A stretch of 14,887 bases of DNA, from NCBI GenBank assembly GCA_012032575.1, contig JAAUSP010000130.1, positions 1 to 14,887 on the forward strand, written 5' to 3'. This DNA is from Anaerolineales bacterium. GTDB lineage: Bacteria > Chloroflexota > Anaerolineae > 4572-78 > J111. Under the pieces are notes generated by a model. That model searched no databases. It worked only from the letters and a program-made list of their open reading frames with translations, and was not told the DNA's origin. The translations under genes and the position numbers were made by a program. This document shows positions 13,902 through 14,887 of the stretch, one piece after another; positions within the stretch are counted from its first letter, which is position 1; every line of letters starts with the position of its first letter.

Positions 13902-14705
13902 TCATACCCATTCAGCCAACAACGTCCGAATTTCCGCGCCGCTGGTTGTCTTGATTCGCAAGGGCACGCCCGACTCTGCCCCGGCGATGGCTAACCAGGT
14001 CTGCTGGCCGTTTTGCAGCAGGGTGAAGTCGCGCTTTTGCACTGTGCCATCACCCGGCTGTTTGACCGCTTGCAAAATGGAGACTTTGGGCGCGTGAGCC
14101 AGGGTGTCGGCAAAGGTTCTGGCTGTTTCAGCCGCCACACCGCTGCCAACCAGCAAGTTGACGGCTTTGGCCGCGTCTCCTGCGCCCGCCAACTGACGCG
14201 CCTGGGCAAAGATTTCGGCAGGTACAGAAAATTCAAGCCCTGCGGCAGCCGGAACATCGGTGTACTGGCACACGGTCAAAACCTGGTTGGTCAAGTGGTC
14301 TTTGTCCGGCAGGAGGGAGAAGAGATGCAGCACCTCTTCCGGGCGGGTGTGGGCGACAATATCATTGCCCCGAATGTGGCCGAAATAGCGGATAGGGCTA
14401 TCGGCGTTGGCCGGCCAGTGATAGGCAAACAGGACATTTTGCGAATAGACGCAGACGCCGACCATGGTCAGCAAGGCGGTGTGCAGTTCAATCTCGCCGC
14501 CGGGCCGCTGCCGGGCCAATTCACGCGCCCGCAGCGCCCGCCCGGCGACCGTTATGCCAAAGGATTCCTGGGCCAGAGTCAACTCACCCTGCGGGTCCGG
14601 GTCCAGGCCGGGAATAAAATCGGCCTGCAAGGAATTGAGCACGAAGAGCAGTTCTTCCCGTGACAGCAGGATATTGACGGGTTCTAATCTTTTTTCGCCG
14701 TTCAT
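13902..14705 (-). CDS. EspG-like protein A (candidate type VII secretion chaperone)
   Basis: 267 residues from the ATG at 14705, which has GAGGA six bases upstream. No signal peptide or membrane segment is visible, so it is probably cytosolic. It starts LSREELLFVLNSLQADFIPG, then has an Arg-rich helix (AGRALRARELARQRPGG), a hydrophobic core (LHTALLTMVGVCVYSQNVLF), a beta-rich middle (IRYFGHIRGNDIVAHTRPEE), a helical part (FAQARQLAGAGDAAKAVNLL) and a final strand-helix segment (LAIAGAESGVPLRIKTTSGA, then EIRTLLAEWV). It is paralogous to protein B. The layout recalls EspG chaperones of ESX substrates, but the similarity is by eye only and could instead mark an unnamed family. It is GC-rich, unlike the WXG100 and B genes downstream. 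It lies 9 bases after the partial gene at the right edge, so the two are co-transcribed. Confidence 0.65.
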   Translation of the reverse strand: MNGEKRLEPVNILLSREELLFVLNSLQADFIPGLDPDPQGELTLAQESFGITVAGRALRARELARQRPGGEIELHTALLTMVGVCVYSQNVLFAYHWPANADSPIRYFGHIRGNDIVAHTRPEEVLHLFSLLPDKDHLTNQVLTVCQYTDVPAAAGLEFSVPAEIFAQARQLAGAGDAAKAVNLLVGSGVAAETARTFADTLAHAPKVSILQAVKQPGDGTVQKRDFTLLQNGQQTWLAIAGAESGVPLRIKTTSGAEIRTLLAEWV

Positions 14706-14714
14706 CGTTTATCC

Positions 14715-14887
14715 TCAATCGTCATTAGATTTCTTTTTAAGAATTTTACCCAACAGGGCCACAAAAGGACTGGCCGCAGCGATGCCAATCGGCAAGCCAA
14801 AATTGGCCGCTTCGCCGGCTCCACCCACTGGCGTGCCGCCGCCCCCACCGCCGCCCGATGAGGCCCCGGCCGTGCCACCGCCCGCAG
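14715..14887 (-). CDS. C-terminal end of a Gly-rich, membrane-tailed protein (partial)
   Basis: 56 codons enter from the right edge and stop at TGA 14715-14717. They encode a Gly/Ala/Ser-rich stretch (including seven Gly in a row), then one hydrophobic segment (NFGLPIGIAAASPFVALLG) and a basic end (KILKKKSNDD). This looks like a flexible linker with a C-terminal membrane anchor, cytosolic end positive. The family cannot be judged from this piece. It directly precedes EspG-like A with a 9-base gap, so it belongs to the same operon. Confidence 0.7.
   Translation of the reverse strand, partial: AGGGTAGASSGGGGGGGTPVGGAGEAANFGLPIGIAAASPFVALLGKILKKKSNDD

Noticed and set aside
14013..14663. Plus-strand frame of 216 codons
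   Set aside because: Antisense shadow of EspG-like A in GC-rich DNA, with no recognisable domain.

Overview
The window looks like chromosomal DNA from an uncultured Chloroflexota bacterium, most likely Anaerolineae-like. This rests on gene content, not on a marker gene: a membrane-anchored Ser/Thr kinase with an outer SH3b domain and a Thr/Pro-rich linker, a secreted beta-propeller protein ending in a 'VYLPFILK' motif, a WXG100 protein, and a cyclic-nucleotide-binding patatin. Base composition is mixed. The left third and the right edge are GC-rich, while the transposase, the propeller gene and the 11.4-13.8 kb cluster are visibly more AT-rich.

Layout. 1-303 (+): C-terminal end of a multi-pass membrane protein, overlapping the next gene. 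287-2896 (+): dikinase-type ATP-grasp/phosphohistidine protein. 2902-3566: a compact mobile unit with a REP-associated tyrosine transposase (RAYT) between REP-like hairpins, two of which also look like intrinsic terminators. 3573-5213 (-): cNMP-binding/patatin phospholipase. 5336-7221 (+): membrane-anchored GH18/YaaH-like protein, split by a frameshift and followed by a strong terminator. 7469-11149 (-): probable operon of Ser/Thr kinase with TM, SH3b and C-terminal outer domain (split by a frameshift), then a secreted seven-bladed propeller protein. 11474-14887 (-): a cluster read from the right edge as Gly-rich tail-anchored protein end, EspG-like protein A, a hairpin, a WXG100-fusion protein, a possible 26-residue microprotein, EspG-like protein B (frameshifted) and a small membrane protein.

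The most interesting part is the right-hand cluster. Two diverged paralogues of about 265 residues, resembling EspG-type type VII secretion chaperones in pattern, flank one WXG100 protein with a long unrecognised C-terminal region carrying an HD..GY motif. This suggests a secreted effector or toxin with a pair of dedicated chaperones. Function is inferred from pattern and context, not proven.

A second theme is single-base frame breaks: near 47-50, 93-96, 5758-5800, 10193-10198 and 11950-11953. At each, convincing protein sequence continues in another frame, and four of the five lie in short homopolymers. This looks more like consensus indel errors than decay, although phase variation at the G6 tract in the kinase cannot be excluded. 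Repairing them gives a kinase receptor of about 671 aa, a GH18-like protein of about 600 aa, and an EspG-like B of 265 aa against 267 aa for its paralogue.
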